64,000 nt of DNA from Geothrix sp. (GTDB lineage Bacteria; Acidobacteriota; Holophagae; Holophagales; Holophagaceae): NCBI RefSeq assembly GCF_030219325.1, contig NZ_CP126625.1:434001-498000 (forward strand), written 5' to 3'. The translations under genes were made by a program, and so were the position numbers. Under the pieces are notes generated by a model. That model saw only the letters and a program-made list of their open reading frames with translations, had not been told where the DNA came from and ran no database searches. Below, piece after piece: positions 45,376-54,430 of this stretch; the stretch's first letter is position 1, and each line of letters opens with the position of its first letter.

Positions 45376-48009
45376 TTATTTATTCTTAGATTTGCCGGTG
45401 GGCCCGCGGAGGATTTCCCGGACCTTGCCCACCAGTTCGCGAACCCTGAACGGTTTCTGCAGAAACCCGTCCGGAGGGAGGTCCGCCAGGGACTCCAGGG
45501 ATTCCTTCTGGGTGTAGCCGCTGGTCAGGAGCACCTTGATGCCGGGCGCCAGGCTCCGGATGCGTCGGAAGGTCTCGGCGCCGCCCATCCGGGGCATGGT
45601 CATGTCGAGCAGGACCAGGTCGATGGACCCACGCTCCTGCTCGAAGCGCTCCACGGCCTCCAGCCCGTCCCGGGCCTCCAGCACGCTGAAGCCGGCGGTC
45701 TCCAGGGCGCTCCGGGCCAGGTCGCGGATGATGCTCTCGTCGTCGACCACCAGGACCGTGCCGGACATCGGCACCGGCGGTTCGGCCTCGGGGATGAGCT
45801 GGGCGACGGTGGATTCGGAGGCCGGGAACAGAAGGATGAAGAGGGTCCCCTCACCCGGGTTGCTTTCCACCCGGATCCCGGCCCGGTGGCCGCGGACGAT
45901 GCCCAGCATGGCCGAGAGGCCCAGGCCCCGGCCGGTGAACTTGGTGGTGAAGAAGGGGTCGAAGATGCGGCCGATGGTCTCGGCATCCATGCCGCAGCCA
46001 TCGTCCTCGACCTCCAGGCGCACGTAGGGGCCGGGGTCCAGCACCTGGCCGGGGAAGGTGGAACTGAGCTCGGCCCGGCCGTAGGACACGCTCCGCGTGC
46101 GGACGACGACCCGGCCGGGCTGGTCCCCGATGGCCTCGGAGGCATTGATCACGAGGTTCATGACCACCTGCTGGAACTGGGCACTGTCGGCGTCCACGGG
46201 TGGCAGGCCCGGTTCCAGGTCGGTCGTGACCGTGACCTTCTTGGAGATGGACACGGAGAGCAGGTCGCCCATCTCGAGGATGATGGCGTTCAGGTCCAGG
46301 GGCCGGACGGCGAAGTGGGCCTTGCCGGCGTAGGCCAGGAGCTGCCGGGCGAGATCCGATCCGCGCTGGGTGGTGGCCTCGATGCGCTGGATGGCGCTAC
46401 GCAGGGCGGGGTCGTCCGGGATGCGGTCCAGCGCCACCTCGGCATTGCCGAGGATGGCCGTCAGCAGGTTGTTGAAGTCATGGGCGATGCCGCCGGCCAG
46501 CACGCCCAGGCTCTCCAGCTTCTGGGCCTGGCGCAGGGCGCTTTCGGCGCGGCGGCGCTCGGTGACGTCATCGGCCAGGTAGATGGCCCCGATGAACCGC
46601 CCCCGCTCGTCCCGGAGGGCGGTGTTGTACCAGTCGCACAGGATCCGCTGGCCGGTGCGGGTGAGGTTCTCCATGGTGACGCGGGTGCCGGTCTCGCTGG
46701 CGAGCAGGGCTTCGCGGCGCGAGGGCACCTCGTCCTGGCCCTCCGGCGGGATGATCAGGGCCCGGGGGTCCTGGCCCAGCGCCGCCTCCCTGGAGAACCC
46801 GAAGATGCGTTCCGCGGCGGGGTTCCACTCGCTCACCTTGAACATCGAGTCCGTCTCGATGACCGCCAGGGGCGTGTACATCAGGTGGCTGCGGTTCCGG
46901 TGCAGCGCCTCGCGGAGGGAGGCGTTCATCGAGTGGGCCAGCTCCAGTGCCCGCCGGCGAGTGCCGGCGAGGGACCAGACGACGGCGGCCAGGCAGACGC
47001 TCACCAGGAGCCCGCCCACCAGGAGGATGAGGGGCTGGTTCCGGCCCTCGACCTTGTAGAAGTCGGGCTTGATCGCGTAGCGGACCTGCCAGCCGCGTCC
47101 CCCGATGTCCAAGGTGCGGATGACGTCGGCCCCGCCGCCCTTGGGCCAGTCGGAAGTCGCGTAGAGCCACCGGGGGCCCTGGGCGGCGAAGGCGTCCACC
47201 ACTTCGAAGGCCACGCCCTGATCCTCACCCCTGAGCACGTCCTCGATGAGGGGCTTGATGAGGATGCCGGCGGAGATCCAGCCGCGGAGCAGCTGGCGGC
47301 GCAGGGCCGGGCTGCCGGGGGTGCCCTCGTAGACGGGCACGAAGAGGGCCACGGCGTCCTCCCGGCCCAGGGGCCGGGTGAAGTAGAGCAGCCCCGACAG
47401 CGCTGGCTGGCCGGTGTCCCGCGCCCGCTCGGCGGCCAGCCGCTGGGTGGCGCTGGTGCCCACGTCCAGGCCGAGGCCCGCGGCGGCACGCTCGCCGGGT
47501 TCGCAGAGCTCGATGATCAGGTGGTCCCCATGCTGGCCGGGGTCGTGCAGTGGCATCGGGTCCGAGATGGGCCGGTGGTAGCGGCCCGCGAGCTGGGGCC
47601 TGTGCGTCAGGAAGGCGTCCAGATCGGCGGAGGGGACCGGGGTGATGAAGGCGAGGCTCGTCAGGCCCGGGTGGCGGCCGGGCAGGTCGAGCCTGTCCAC
47701 GTAGGTCCGCCACTGCTCGACCGCCAGGGGCGAATTCCCGCCCACGAAGAATCCCTGGGCGCCGCGGGCGATGTCCTCGTAGCGACCCAGCCGGTTCCGG
47801 AGGCTCTGCTCGGTGCGTCCCACGAACCGGTTCAAGCGGGCCTGGTCGCGCAGCAGCTGGTTCTGCCGTGAATTCAGCCAGGCCACCATCGTGACGGCCA
47901 GGCTCAGCAGCAGGACCGCCAGCGTCGGCACCCAGGGGCGCTGGGCGTCGGCTTCGGGATCGGATGGGTCGGAGAAAACGGGCATCGAGGGGCTCGGGAA
48001 TCGGTTCAT
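45376..48009 (-). CDS. CHASE-PAS hybrid sensor histidine kinase
   Basis: An 877-residue membrane sensor with a transmembrane segment at about 28-48, a periplasmic CHASE domain (about 70-310), a second segment (about 320-345), a PAS domain (about 365-485), HisKA with [17 protein letters not shown], an HATPase domain ([26 protein letters not shown]) and a receiver with [13 protein letters not shown]. Its domain order and kinase motifs parallel the protein at 11033-13546. It lies upstream of the Nfn fusion on the same strand, but a separate promoter region intervenes. Confidence 0.9.
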   Translation of the reverse strand: MNRFPSPSMPVFSDPSDPEADAQRPWVPTLAVLLLSLAVTMVAWLNSRQNQLLRDQARLNRFVGRTEQSLRNRLGRYEDIARGAQGFFVGGNSPLAVEQWRTYVDRLDLPGRHPGLTSLAFITPVPSADLDAFLTHRPQLAGRYHRPISDPMPLHDPGQHGDHLIIELCEPGERAAAGLGLDVGTSATQRLAAERARDTGQPALSGLLYFTRPLGREDAVALFVPVYEGTPGSPALRRQLLRGWISAGILIKPLIEDVLRGEDQGVAFEVVDAFAAQGPRWLYATSDWPKGGGADVIRTLDIGGRGWQVRYAIKPDFYKVEGRNQPLILLVGGLLVSVCLAAVVWSLAGTRRRALELAHSMNASLREALHRNRSHLMYTPLAVIETDSMFKVSEWNPAAERIFGFSREAALGQDPRALIIPPEGQDEVPSRREALLASETGTRVTMENLTRTGQRILCDWYNTALRDERGRFIGAIYLADDVTERRRAESALRQAQKLESLGVLAGGIAHDFNNLLTAILGNAEVALDRIPDDPALRSAIQRIEATTQRGSDLARQLLAYAGKAHFAVRPLDLNAIILEMGDLLSVSISKKVTVTTDLEPGLPPVDADSAQFQQVVMNLVINASEAIGDQPGRVVVRTRSVSYGRAELSSTFPGQVLDPGPYVRLEVEDDGCGMDAETIGRIFDPFFTTKFTGRGLGLSAMLGIVRGHRAGIRVESNPGEGTLFILLFPASESTVAQLIPEAEPPVPMSGTVLVVDDESIIRDLARSALETAGFSVLEARDGLEAVERFEQERGSIDLVLLDMTMPRMGGAETFRRIRSLAPGIKVLLTSGYTQKESLESLADLPPDGFLQKPFRVRELVGKVREILRGPTGKSKNK

Positions 48010-48097
48010 GTTAGCGGTCTTTGAGAGGTGTAGCGGCAGGTCGGAAGGATGTCCACCCTTCCTGCCTGCGGTAGGGTGGAGGACGCCGGAGATCGCC

Positions 48098-48544
48098 GTG
48101 GACCTGCTTGATGAATTCCTGCCCTACGCCCAGAGCTGCCTGAGGCACCCCTCCGAGCGGGCCCGTCTGGCGGTCATCCTCACCCAGTGGGCCGCCAAGT
48201 GGCAGGGGAAGCAGCGGCTCTTCGACTATTCCCGCAGCCACCATGGGGCCTACCTCCACTTCAACCAGCTCATGGGCGGGAAGTGGGTCCAGGCCTTCAC
48301 CTTCGTGGCCACCCGGCGCGAGGGCGTCTGCCTGCGCGGCCCCGAGCCGGATCGCACCCGCAAGGCCCACAAGTTCCGCCACAACCCCCTGGATGCCGCC
48401 CCTCTGGAGGCCCTCTTCGAGGCCTGGTCCCTGCATCCCGAAGCCCGGCCGGCCGGCCACGCCGTGGAATTCTTCCTGGAGGAGACCCCGGATGACGTGT
48501 GGGCCGCCTGCCTGGCGGAAACATTGACCCACCTCGGCACCTGA
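48098..48544 (+). CDS. Hypothetical protein
   Basis: A 148-residue soluble protein, rich in Trp, Phe and His, without signal peptide or membrane segment. I do not recognise the family. The GTG at 48098 with GGAG six bases upstream is the best start; no in-frame ATG is well placed. The reading frame upstream overlaps the divergent kinase gene and is probably not coding. It lies just before the phe leader and ends 20 bases before it. Confidence 0.65.
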   Translation: MDLLDEFLPYAQSCLRHPSERARLAVILTQWAAKWQGKQRLFDYSRSHHGAYLHFNQLMGGKWVQAFTFVATRREGVCLRGPEPDRTRKAHKFRHNPLDAAPLEALFEAWSLHPEARPAGHAVEFFLEETPDDVWAACLAETLTHLGT

Positions 48545-48564
48545 AGTAAGGTGTCAGGACCGCC

Positions 48565-48633
48565 ATGCTGATCTCCCGCCGCTTTTTCGCCTTCAGCTTT
48601 CGCACCTCGGGTGCGAGGCCGGGCGGCGTCTAG
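48565..48633 (+). CDS. Putative Phe-rich leader peptide of pheA
   Basis: A 22-codon reading frame, ATG to TAG, with four Phe in six codons (RRFFAFSF, two of them TTT codons that are rare in this GC-rich genome). It ends 68 bases before pheA and is followed by a terminator hairpin. This is the layout of the attenuators of enterobacterial pheA. Ribosome stalling at the Phe codons would decide whether the terminator forms. Confidence 0.75.
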   Translation: MLISRRFFAFSFRTSGARPGGV

Positions 48634-48655
48634 AACGAAACCGCTTCCGCCATCG

Positions 48656-48684
48656 CCCCCGAGACCTCACGGCTCGGGGGTTTT
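48656..48684 (+). terminator. Attenuator/terminator hairpin before pheA
   Basis: CCCCCGAG (48656-48663) and CTCGGGGG (48673-48680) form a perfect 8-base stem with a 9-base loop, followed by TTTT. It sits 18 bases before the pheA ATG. A smaller hairpin in the leader (CGCACC/GGTGCG, 48601-48615) could be the pause or part of an alternative fold. Confidence 0.8.
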
Positions 48685-48701
48685 CGCATTCAGGAGTAAC
48701 C

Positions 48702-49808
48702 ATGATTCAGCCTGATCCCCAGTCTCTCGCCGGCCTCCGCCAGGCCATCGACGCGGTGGATGACCAGGTGCTGGCCCTCCTCAACCGGCGGGCGGGCCTC
48801 GCCGCGGAGGTGGGGCGCCTGAAATCCGAGGCGGCTCCGGAGGCCCTCTTCCACGCGCCCAAGCGCGAGCGGGAGATCCTCGCACGGCTGGAGGCGGCGA
48901 ATGCCGGCCCCTTCCCGGATGCCGCCGTGCGCACGATCTTCCAGGAGATCATGAGCGCCTGCCTGAGCCTGGAGAAGCCGCTGCGGGTGGCCTTCCTGGG
49001 GCCCGAGGGCACCTTCACGCACCTGGCAGCCCGGCACCAGTTCGGCGGCTCCAGCCAGGCCCTGCCCCAGGGCACCATCCAGGCCGTGTTCCAGGCCGTG
49101 GAGCGGGACCGGGCGGACTATGGCGTGGTGCCCGTGGAGAACGCCACGGAAGGGGCCGTGGATTCCACCCTCGATGCCTTCCTCGACAGCCCGCTGCGCA
49201 TCTGCGCGGAGATCCTGCTCCCCGTGGACCAGGCCCTGCTGGTGCACCCGGGCCTGGATCTCGGCAGCGTCCGGCGGGTCTATTCCCATCCCCAGGCCCT
49301 GGGCCAGTGCCGACGCTGGCTGGAGACCCACATGCCCCAGGCGGACCGCATCGAGGCTCCTTCGACCTCCGAAGCCGCCCGTCTCGCCCGGGAGGACGGC
49401 GAGGGGGCGGCCGTGGCCTCGGAGCTGGCCGCGGAGCTCTTCGGCCTCCGCGTGGCGGAGACGCGGATCCAGGACCTCGCCGCCAACGCCACCCGCTTCG
49501 TGGTGCTGGGGCCCAAGGCCGCAGAGCCCACGGGCCGGGACCGCACCACCCTGCTGGCCATGGCGCAGGATGGCCCGGGTGCCCTGCTGCGCCTGCTGGA
49601 ACCCCTCGCCCGCCGCGGCCTGAACCTGAGCCGCATCCAGAGCCGGCCCACCCGGCGGAAGCTCTGGGAGTACGCCTTCTTCCTGGACGTGGAGGGCCAC
49701 GCCGAGGATGCCCCCATGGCCGAGGCCCTCGTCGAACTCCAGACCGCCTGCGCCTCGCTGAAGGTGCTGGGCAGCTACCCGCAGGCCCCCATGGAAGGTG
49801 CGCGATGA
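48702..49808 (+). CDS. pheA: Bifunctional chorismate mutase / prephenate dehydratase
   Basis: A 368-residue P-protein that turns chorismate into phenylpyruvate for phenylalanine synthesis. The AroQ chorismate mutase domain is at about 1-85 (LRQAIDAVDDQVLALLNRR), the dehydratase domain at about 92-275 (VAFLGPEGTFTHLAA, VPVENATEGAV, ANATRFVVLG) and a C-terminal ACT domain (GALLRLLEPLA, then IQSRPTRRKLWEYAFF) that binds phenylalanine. AGGAG precedes the ATG. The stop overlaps the start of aroF-type DAHP synthase. Expression is probably set by the Phe-rich leader and hairpin upstream. Confidence 0.95.
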   Translation: MIQPDPQSLAGLRQAIDAVDDQVLALLNRRAGLAAEVGRLKSEAAPEALFHAPKREREILARLEAANAGPFPDAAVRTIFQEIMSACLSLEKPLRVAFLGPEGTFTHLAARHQFGGSSQALPQGTIQAVFQAVERDRADYGVVPVENATEGAVDSTLDAFLDSPLRICAEILLPVDQALLVHPGLDLGSVRRVYSHPQALGQCRRWLETHMPQADRIEAPSTSEAARLAREDGEGAAVASELAAELFGLRVAETRIQDLAANATRFVVLGPKAAEPTGRDRTTLLAMAQDGPGALLRLLEPLARRGLNLSRIQSRPTRRKLWEYAFFLDVEGHAEDAPMAEALVELQTACASLKVLGSYPQAPMEGAR

Positions 49809-51127
49809 AGCCCTGGACCCCCGATTCCTGGCGGGGTCTGCCCGCCGCCCAGCAGCCCGTCTACCGCGATCCCGCCGCCGTCGACACCGTGCTGGCGGAG
49901 CTGCGCGAGCTGCCGCCCCTGGTGGTGGCCGAGGAGGTGGATTCCCTCCAGAAGCTGCTGGCGGAGGCCGCGGCGGGTAGGCGCTTCCTCCTGCAGGGGG
50001 GCGACTGCGCCGAGGCCTTCCGGGACTGCCGCGGTCCCATCATCCAGGACAAGCTGCGCGTGCTGCTGCAGATGTCCGTGCTCATCACCCACGGCGGCCG
50101 CACCGGGGTCATCCACCTGGGGCGCATCGCGGGTCAGTACGCCAAGCCCCGCAGCGGCCTCACCGAGCAGGTCAACGGCCAGGAGGTTCCGGTCTACCGC
50201 GGGGACCTCATCAACGGGCTGGCCCCGGACCAGCGGGAGGCGGATCCCGGCCGGCTGCTGGAGGCCTATCACCGGGCCGCGGCCACCCTGAACCACCTGC
50301 GGGCCCTGGTGGATGGCGGCTTCGCGGACCTGCACCATCCCGAGCACTGGGACCTGTCCTGGAGCCGGGAGGATGCGGGCCACTACCTGGAGACCCTGGA
50401 CCAGGTGCGGAACTCGCTGGATTTCGTCCAGCGCCTGGGCGGGCTGCCGGAGCACCTGCGGACCGGCGAGCTGTTCACCAGCCACGAGGCCCTGCACCTC
50501 CCCTTCGAGGCGGCCCTCACCCGCTTCGTGCCCGAGTTCGACCGCCACTACAACCTGGGGGCCCACTTCCTCTGGATCGGCGAGCGCACCCGGCAGCTCG
50601 ATGGCGCCCACCTCGAGTACATCCGGGGTCTCGCCAATCCCATCGGCCTGAAGGTGGGTGCCTCCATGACGCCCGACCAGCTGCGGCAGGTGCTGGCGAA
50701 GCTGGATCCCGAGCGGAAGGCCGGCCGCCTCACGCTCATCACGCGCTTCGGCGCGGGGCGGGCCGAAGCCGTGCTGCCGGCCCTCATCGAGGCGGCCCGC
50801 GCCGAGGGCCATCCCGTCCTGTGGAGCTGCGACCCCATGCACGGCAACGGCCGCCAGGCCGCAGGCGGACTTAAGACCCGGGCCTTCGGGGACATCCTCC
50901 AGGAGCTGCAGGAGGTCGCGGCCCTCCATCGGGTCCACGGTTCGCGCATGGGGGCGGTGCACTTCGAGCTGACCGGCGAGCCCGTCACCGAGTGCACCGG
51001 CGGCATGGAAAAGCTGAACGAGGCGGACCTCGAACGGGCCTACCGCAGCGGCTGCGACCCCCGGCTGAACCGCAGCCAGAGTCTGGAGATGGCCTTCCTC
51101 ATCGCGCAGATGATCCGGGAGTCGTGA
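49805..51127 (+). CDS. Class II DAHP synthase
   Basis: A 440-residue class II 3-deoxy-D-arabino-heptulosonate-7-phosphate synthase, the first enzyme of the shikimate pathway. Motifs: FLLQGGDCAEAF, THGGRTGVIHLGRIAGQYAKPR, HFLWIGERTRQLDGAHLEY and SCDPMHGN. It condenses phosphoenolpyruvate and erythrose-4-phosphate. The ATG overlaps the pheA stop by four bases (ATGA), so it is translated with pheA and probably shares its attenuator. Confidence 0.95.
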   Translation: MKPWTPDSWRGLPAAQQPVYRDPAAVDTVLAELRELPPLVVAEEVDSLQKLLAEAAAGRRFLLQGGDCAEAFRDCRGPIIQDKLRVLLQMSVLITHGGRTGVIHLGRIAGQYAKPRSGLTEQVNGQEVPVYRGDLINGLAPDQREADPGRLLEAYHRAAATLNHLRALVDGGFADLHHPEHWDLSWSREDAGHYLETLDQVRNSLDFVQRLGGLPEHLRTGELFTSHEALHLPFEAALTRFVPEFDRHYNLGAHFLWIGERTRQLDGAHLEYIRGLANPIGLKVGASMTPDQLRQVLAKLDPERKAGRLTLITRFGAGRAEAVLPALIEAARAEGHPVLWSCDPMHGNGRQAAGGLKTRAFGDILQELQEVAALHRVHGSRMGAVHFELTGEPVTECTGGMEKLNEADLERAYRSGCDPRLNRSQSLEMAFLIAQMIRES

Positions 51128-51131
51128 CGGC

Positions 51132-52118
51132 TTATTTCGCCAGGCTCCAGGCCATCTGGTTTCGGTAGTCCTTCACGAACTGCTTCGTCTCAGCGGAGAA
51201 GTTGCAGCCACCGCCGGTGCTGTCCGGGCCGATGGCGACCAGGCCGAGGTCGATGCGCGCGGGGAAGGCGGCGAGGGTGCGGTCCACGGCCTGCTGGGCG
51301 GAGAGGCCCTTCGCCAGCAGGTCGTAGGCGGCCTTGGCCACCAGGTGTTTGACGATGTCCTCGCCGTTGCCCGTGCAGGCCACGGCGCCCTTGGGCCCGG
51401 CGTAGATGCCCGCGCCGTACATGGGCACGTCGCCCACGCGGCCGTAGAAGGTGATGGTGGTGCCGCCGGTGCTGATGGCCGCGGCGAAGCGACCCTTCGC
51501 GTCGCGCGTGACGCAGCCCACGGTGTCGGGCGAGCCCAGGGCCTCCTTCAGCGGCGTGGGGAAGTTCCACCCCTTCTGCCAGTCGTAGCGCTTCCAGGCC
51601 TCGATCTGGCGCGGGTCGCTGCCCTGGAGGATGTCCTTCACGCGCTTGAAGCGGGCCAGGTTCTCGGGGCAGGTGGGGTCGTAGTCGGGGAAGCCCATGG
51701 CGCGGGCGAAGCGGGTGGCGCCTTCGCCCACGATGAGGAGGTGGGGCGTGTCCATGACCTTCCGCGCCACCAGCACGGGGTTCTTCACCCGCTCGAGGGC
51801 GGCCACGGCGCCGAAGGCCCCCGTGCTGCCGTCCATGCAGGCGGCATCCATCTGGATGGTCTTGCCGTCCAGACGGATGTTGGCGCCGGTGCCCGCGTTG
51901 AAGCGGGGGTCGTCCTCCAGGACCACCACGCCGGCCAGGGCCGCGTCGAGCGCGGCGCCGCCAGACTTCAACTCCGCCAGCGCCTTCGCCGCGGCGCGGT
52001 CCGTGCCGTCCATGCGGGCGCGGGGGCTGCCGGCACCGCCATGGACCACCGCGGCGGGCGGCGCGGCGGCGAGCAGGGCGGCCAGGGCCGCGAACAGGAA
52101 GGGACGAAGTGCGTTCAT
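51132..52118 (-). CDS. Exported isoaspartyl peptidase / L-asparaginase
   Basis: A 328-residue Ntn-hydrolase of the plant-type asparaginase family with an N-terminal signal peptide (LRPFLFAALAALLAAA). T199 in GSPDTVGCVTRD is the nucleophile that is freed by self-cleavage; HGGAG and the STGGTT segment are family motifs. It hydrolyses asparagine and isoaspartyl peptides, probably in the periplasm. Its start follows moaA by 13 bases on the same strand, so they may share a transcript although the roles are unrelated. It converges on the aroF-type gene. Confidence 0.88.
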   Translation of the reverse strand: MNALRPFLFAALAALLAAAPPAAVVHGGAGSPRARMDGTDRAAAKALAELKSGGAALDAALAGVVVLEDDPRFNAGTGANIRLDGKTIQMDAACMDGSTGAFGAVAALERVKNPVLVARKVMDTPHLLIVGEGATRFARAMGFPDYDPTCPENLARFKRVKDILQGSDPRQIEAWKRYDWQKGWNFPTPLKEALGSPDTVGCVTRDAKGRFAAAISTGGTTITFYGRVGDVPMYGAGIYAGPKGAVACTGNGEDIVKHLVAKAAYDLLAKGLSAQQAVDRTLAAFPARIDLGLVAIGPDSTGGGCNFSAETKQFVKDYRNQMAWSLAK

Positions 52119-52131
52119 GGGGTTCCTTGGA

Positions 52132-53136
52132 TCAGCCGCCGATGTGGGACATCTCGATGCGGGGGAGGCCCGGGGTCGCGCTGCGCCGCAGCTCGGAATA
52201 GCGGTCCCCGCGGCGCTTCCAGTGGGAGGCCAGCAGCGAGGTGAGGTCGGCATCCCCGTGGCCGCTCCGGAGGAAGCCCTTCAAGTCCAGGCCCCCCTTG
52301 GCGAAGAGGCAGGTGTAGAGGTGCCCGTCGGCGGAGAGGCGGGCGCGATCGCAGCTGCGGCAGAAGGGGGCCGTGACCGAGGCGATGAGTCCCACCTCGC
52401 CCTTGCCGTCGGCGTACTGCCACCCCCGGGCCACGGCGCCCTGGGTGGTGTGGAGGGGGGCCAGGGGCCAGCGGGCGTGGAGGGTGCGATGCACCTCGTC
52501 GGCGGGGACCACGGATTCCAGGCGCCAGCCGTTGGTGGTGCCCACGTCCATGAATTCGATGAAGCGCAGGGTGTGGCCCCCCTCCCGGGCGAAGGTGGCC
52601 AGTTCCAGGATCTCGTCCTCGTTCACGCCGCGCTGCAGGACGCAGTTGAGCTTGAGGGGGCCGAACCCGGCAGACCGGGCGGCCTCGATACCCGCCAGCA
52701 CCCGGGACAGGGGCAGGTCCGTGTCGCTGAGGGCCTGGAACCGGTCCGGCCGCAGGGTGTCCAGGCTCACGGTGAGGCGTTTGAGCCCGGCGGCTCGCAG
52801 GGCCGGCGCCAGCTCCGGCAGCAGGACCCCATTGGTGGTCAGGGCCAGATCCTCGATGCCGGGCACGGCGGCCAGCATCCGCACCAGGGCCGGCAGCTCC
52901 CGGCGCAGGAGGGGTTCGCCCCCCGTGAGGCGGAGCTTGGTGACGCCGAGCTCCGCGAAGATCCGCACCAGGCGTGCGATCTCCTCGAAGCTGAGCAGGG
53001 CCTCCCGGGGCAGGAAGGCGTAGTCCGGCCCGAAGACCTCCCTGGGCATGCAGTAGGTGCAGCGGAAGTTGCACCGGTCGGTGACCGAGAGGCGGAGGGC
53101 CTTGAGGGGTCGGCCCAGGGAGTCGAGGGGCTGCAT
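52132..53136 (-). CDS. moaA: GTP 3',8-cyclase
   Basis: A 334-residue radical-SAM enzyme that starts molybdopterin synthesis. C22, C26 and C29 (CNFRCTYC) bind the SAM cluster; a second cluster uses Cys in CRSCDRARLS and the later HLYTC. The conserved C-terminal GG, needed for catalysis, is present (SHIGG). The frame is open well upstream but the ATG at 53136 gives the normal MoaA N-terminus. MoeA is elsewhere in the window. Confidence 0.95.
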   Translation of the reverse strand: MQPLDSLGRPLKALRLSVTDRCNFRCTYCMPREVFGPDYAFLPREALLSFEEIARLVRIFAELGVTKLRLTGGEPLLRRELPALVRMLAAVPGIEDLALTTNGVLLPELAPALRAAGLKRLTVSLDTLRPDRFQALSDTDLPLSRVLAGIEAARSAGFGPLKLNCVLQRGVNEDEILELATFAREGGHTLRFIEFMDVGTTNGWRLESVVPADEVHRTLHARWPLAPLHTTQGAVARGWQYADGKGEVGLIASVTAPFCRSCDRARLSADGHLYTCLFAKGGLDLKGFLRSGHGDADLTSLLASHWKRRGDRYSELRRSATPGLPRIEMSHIGG

Positions 53137-53197
53137 ATCCCACAAGCATAAATCCCCCCGTGCGGTCACAATGGATTGTTTGGGTGGATACGCAGAT

Positions 53198-54430
53198 ATG
53201 GGCTTGTTTGATCGATTCTTCTCCCGCGCCGACGAGGCGCCCCTGCCGGGCCTGGCGGCCCTGCTGGAGGCCCGGGGTCTGCCCGCGGAGCTTCCCGGAC
53301 TGGCGGCGCTGGCCCCGGGCTTCGAAGCCCACCGCAAGGCTGGGGAGCGGGAGGCCTGGGTCGCGGCCGTGGCCGAGCTCCACGGCCAGAACCTCCCCCT
53401 GCCCGAGCCCTGGATCGATGCCCAGGACCACCTTCTTCCCGAACTGGTGCCCTCCTGGCAGGCGGAGCGCGAAGGCCGCTGGTGCCGCGGCTTCATCGAC
53501 GGCCTGAGCCAGCGGATCCGGGTGGGCGACATGATCATGCCCGCCGCCTGGCTGACGCTCTGGGACCAGTCCGCCGATGACGCCATGGAACTGGCCCTGG
53601 ATCACCTCCGGCACCGGAGCGAGGGCAGCTTCGAGCGCCTGCCGTCGGGCGCCTACCGCAGCCCCTGGCGGGATGGTCTGGATGCGGCGCGACTGCTGCT
53701 TCCCGAGCTCTGGCACGGGCTCTTCAAGGACCAGCATCCCTTCCTCGCCATCCCCTCCGCCGACACCCTCCTCGCCGTGCCGCAGATCCTGCTGCCCAAG
53801 CTCATGGATGAGGTGGGCCGCAGCCTCCAGTCCGGCGCGAAGCCGTTGCAGCTGGCGGTCATCGAGCGCATCGGCGACCAGCTGATGACCGCCCGCCTGC
53901 AGGACCCCCACCCCATGTCGGCGCCCCAGCGGGAGCTGAAGCACATGGACCTGCTGCAGGCCCTGCGCGAGCAGGAGCGGGACCTGGATCCGGCCCTGGG
54001 CCTGCCCGCCACGGTCTCCCTGGTGAAGACCAGCCAGGGCAAGCCGCTCACCATGGCCCTCTGGAACGAAGGCGCGCCCATCCTGCTGCCCGAGACCGAT
54101 CTCATCGCCTTCTCGGCGAGGAATGGCGAGCCGCTGGGCATCTTCGCGCGCCAGACCCTCCCCCGCATCCATGAGATCAGGGGCGAGGCCGTCGCCATCT
54201 GGGGGCCGCGCCGGGTGCGCTATGAGGGCTTCCCGTCCGCGGAGCAGCTGTCCCGTCTGGAGCAGTTCGCCACGGCCGAGCAGATGAAGTCCCTCCAGAC
54301 CCCCACGGGCAACCGCGGCGCAGCGCCCCGGCCGGGGCCTGGTCCCGGTGCGCCTTTCAACGCCCAGGGCGCCGCGCCGCTGCCACGCCACCTCCAGGGC
54401 GCGGGATTGGGTGTGCAGGACCCGGAGTGA
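53198..54430 (+). CDS. Unknown soluble protein
   Basis: A 410-residue cytoplasmic protein starting MGLFDRFFSRADEAP, with no signal peptide or membrane segment. Its middle and C-terminal part (TMALWNEGAPILLPETDLIAF, HEIRGEAVAIWGPRRVRYEG) is a compact beta-rich region, followed by a Pro/Gly-rich low-complexity tail. I cannot assign a family. An in-frame ATG at 53171 is an alternative start. The stop overlaps the start of the protease-TPR gene, so the two are coupled. A GGTCACAA half-site of the Crp-type motif lies just upstream (53164-53171). Confidence 0.7.
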   Translation: MGLFDRFFSRADEAPLPGLAALLEARGLPAELPGLAALAPGFEAHRKAGEREAWVAAVAELHGQNLPLPEPWIDAQDHLLPELVPSWQAEREGRWCRGFIDGLSQRIRVGDMIMPAAWLTLWDQSADDAMELALDHLRHRSEGSFERLPSGAYRSPWRDGLDAARLLLPELWHGLFKDQHPFLAIPSADTLLAVPQILLPKLMDEVGRSLQSGAKPLQLAVIERIGDQLMTARLQDPHPMSAPQRELKHMDLLQALREQERDLDPALGLPATVSLVKTSQGKPLTMALWNEGAPILLPETDLIAFSARNGEPLGIFARQTLPRIHEIRGEAVAIWGPRRVRYEGFPSAEQLSRLEQFATAEQMKSLQTPTGNRGAAPRPGPGPGAPFNAQGAAPLPRHLQGAGLGVQDPE

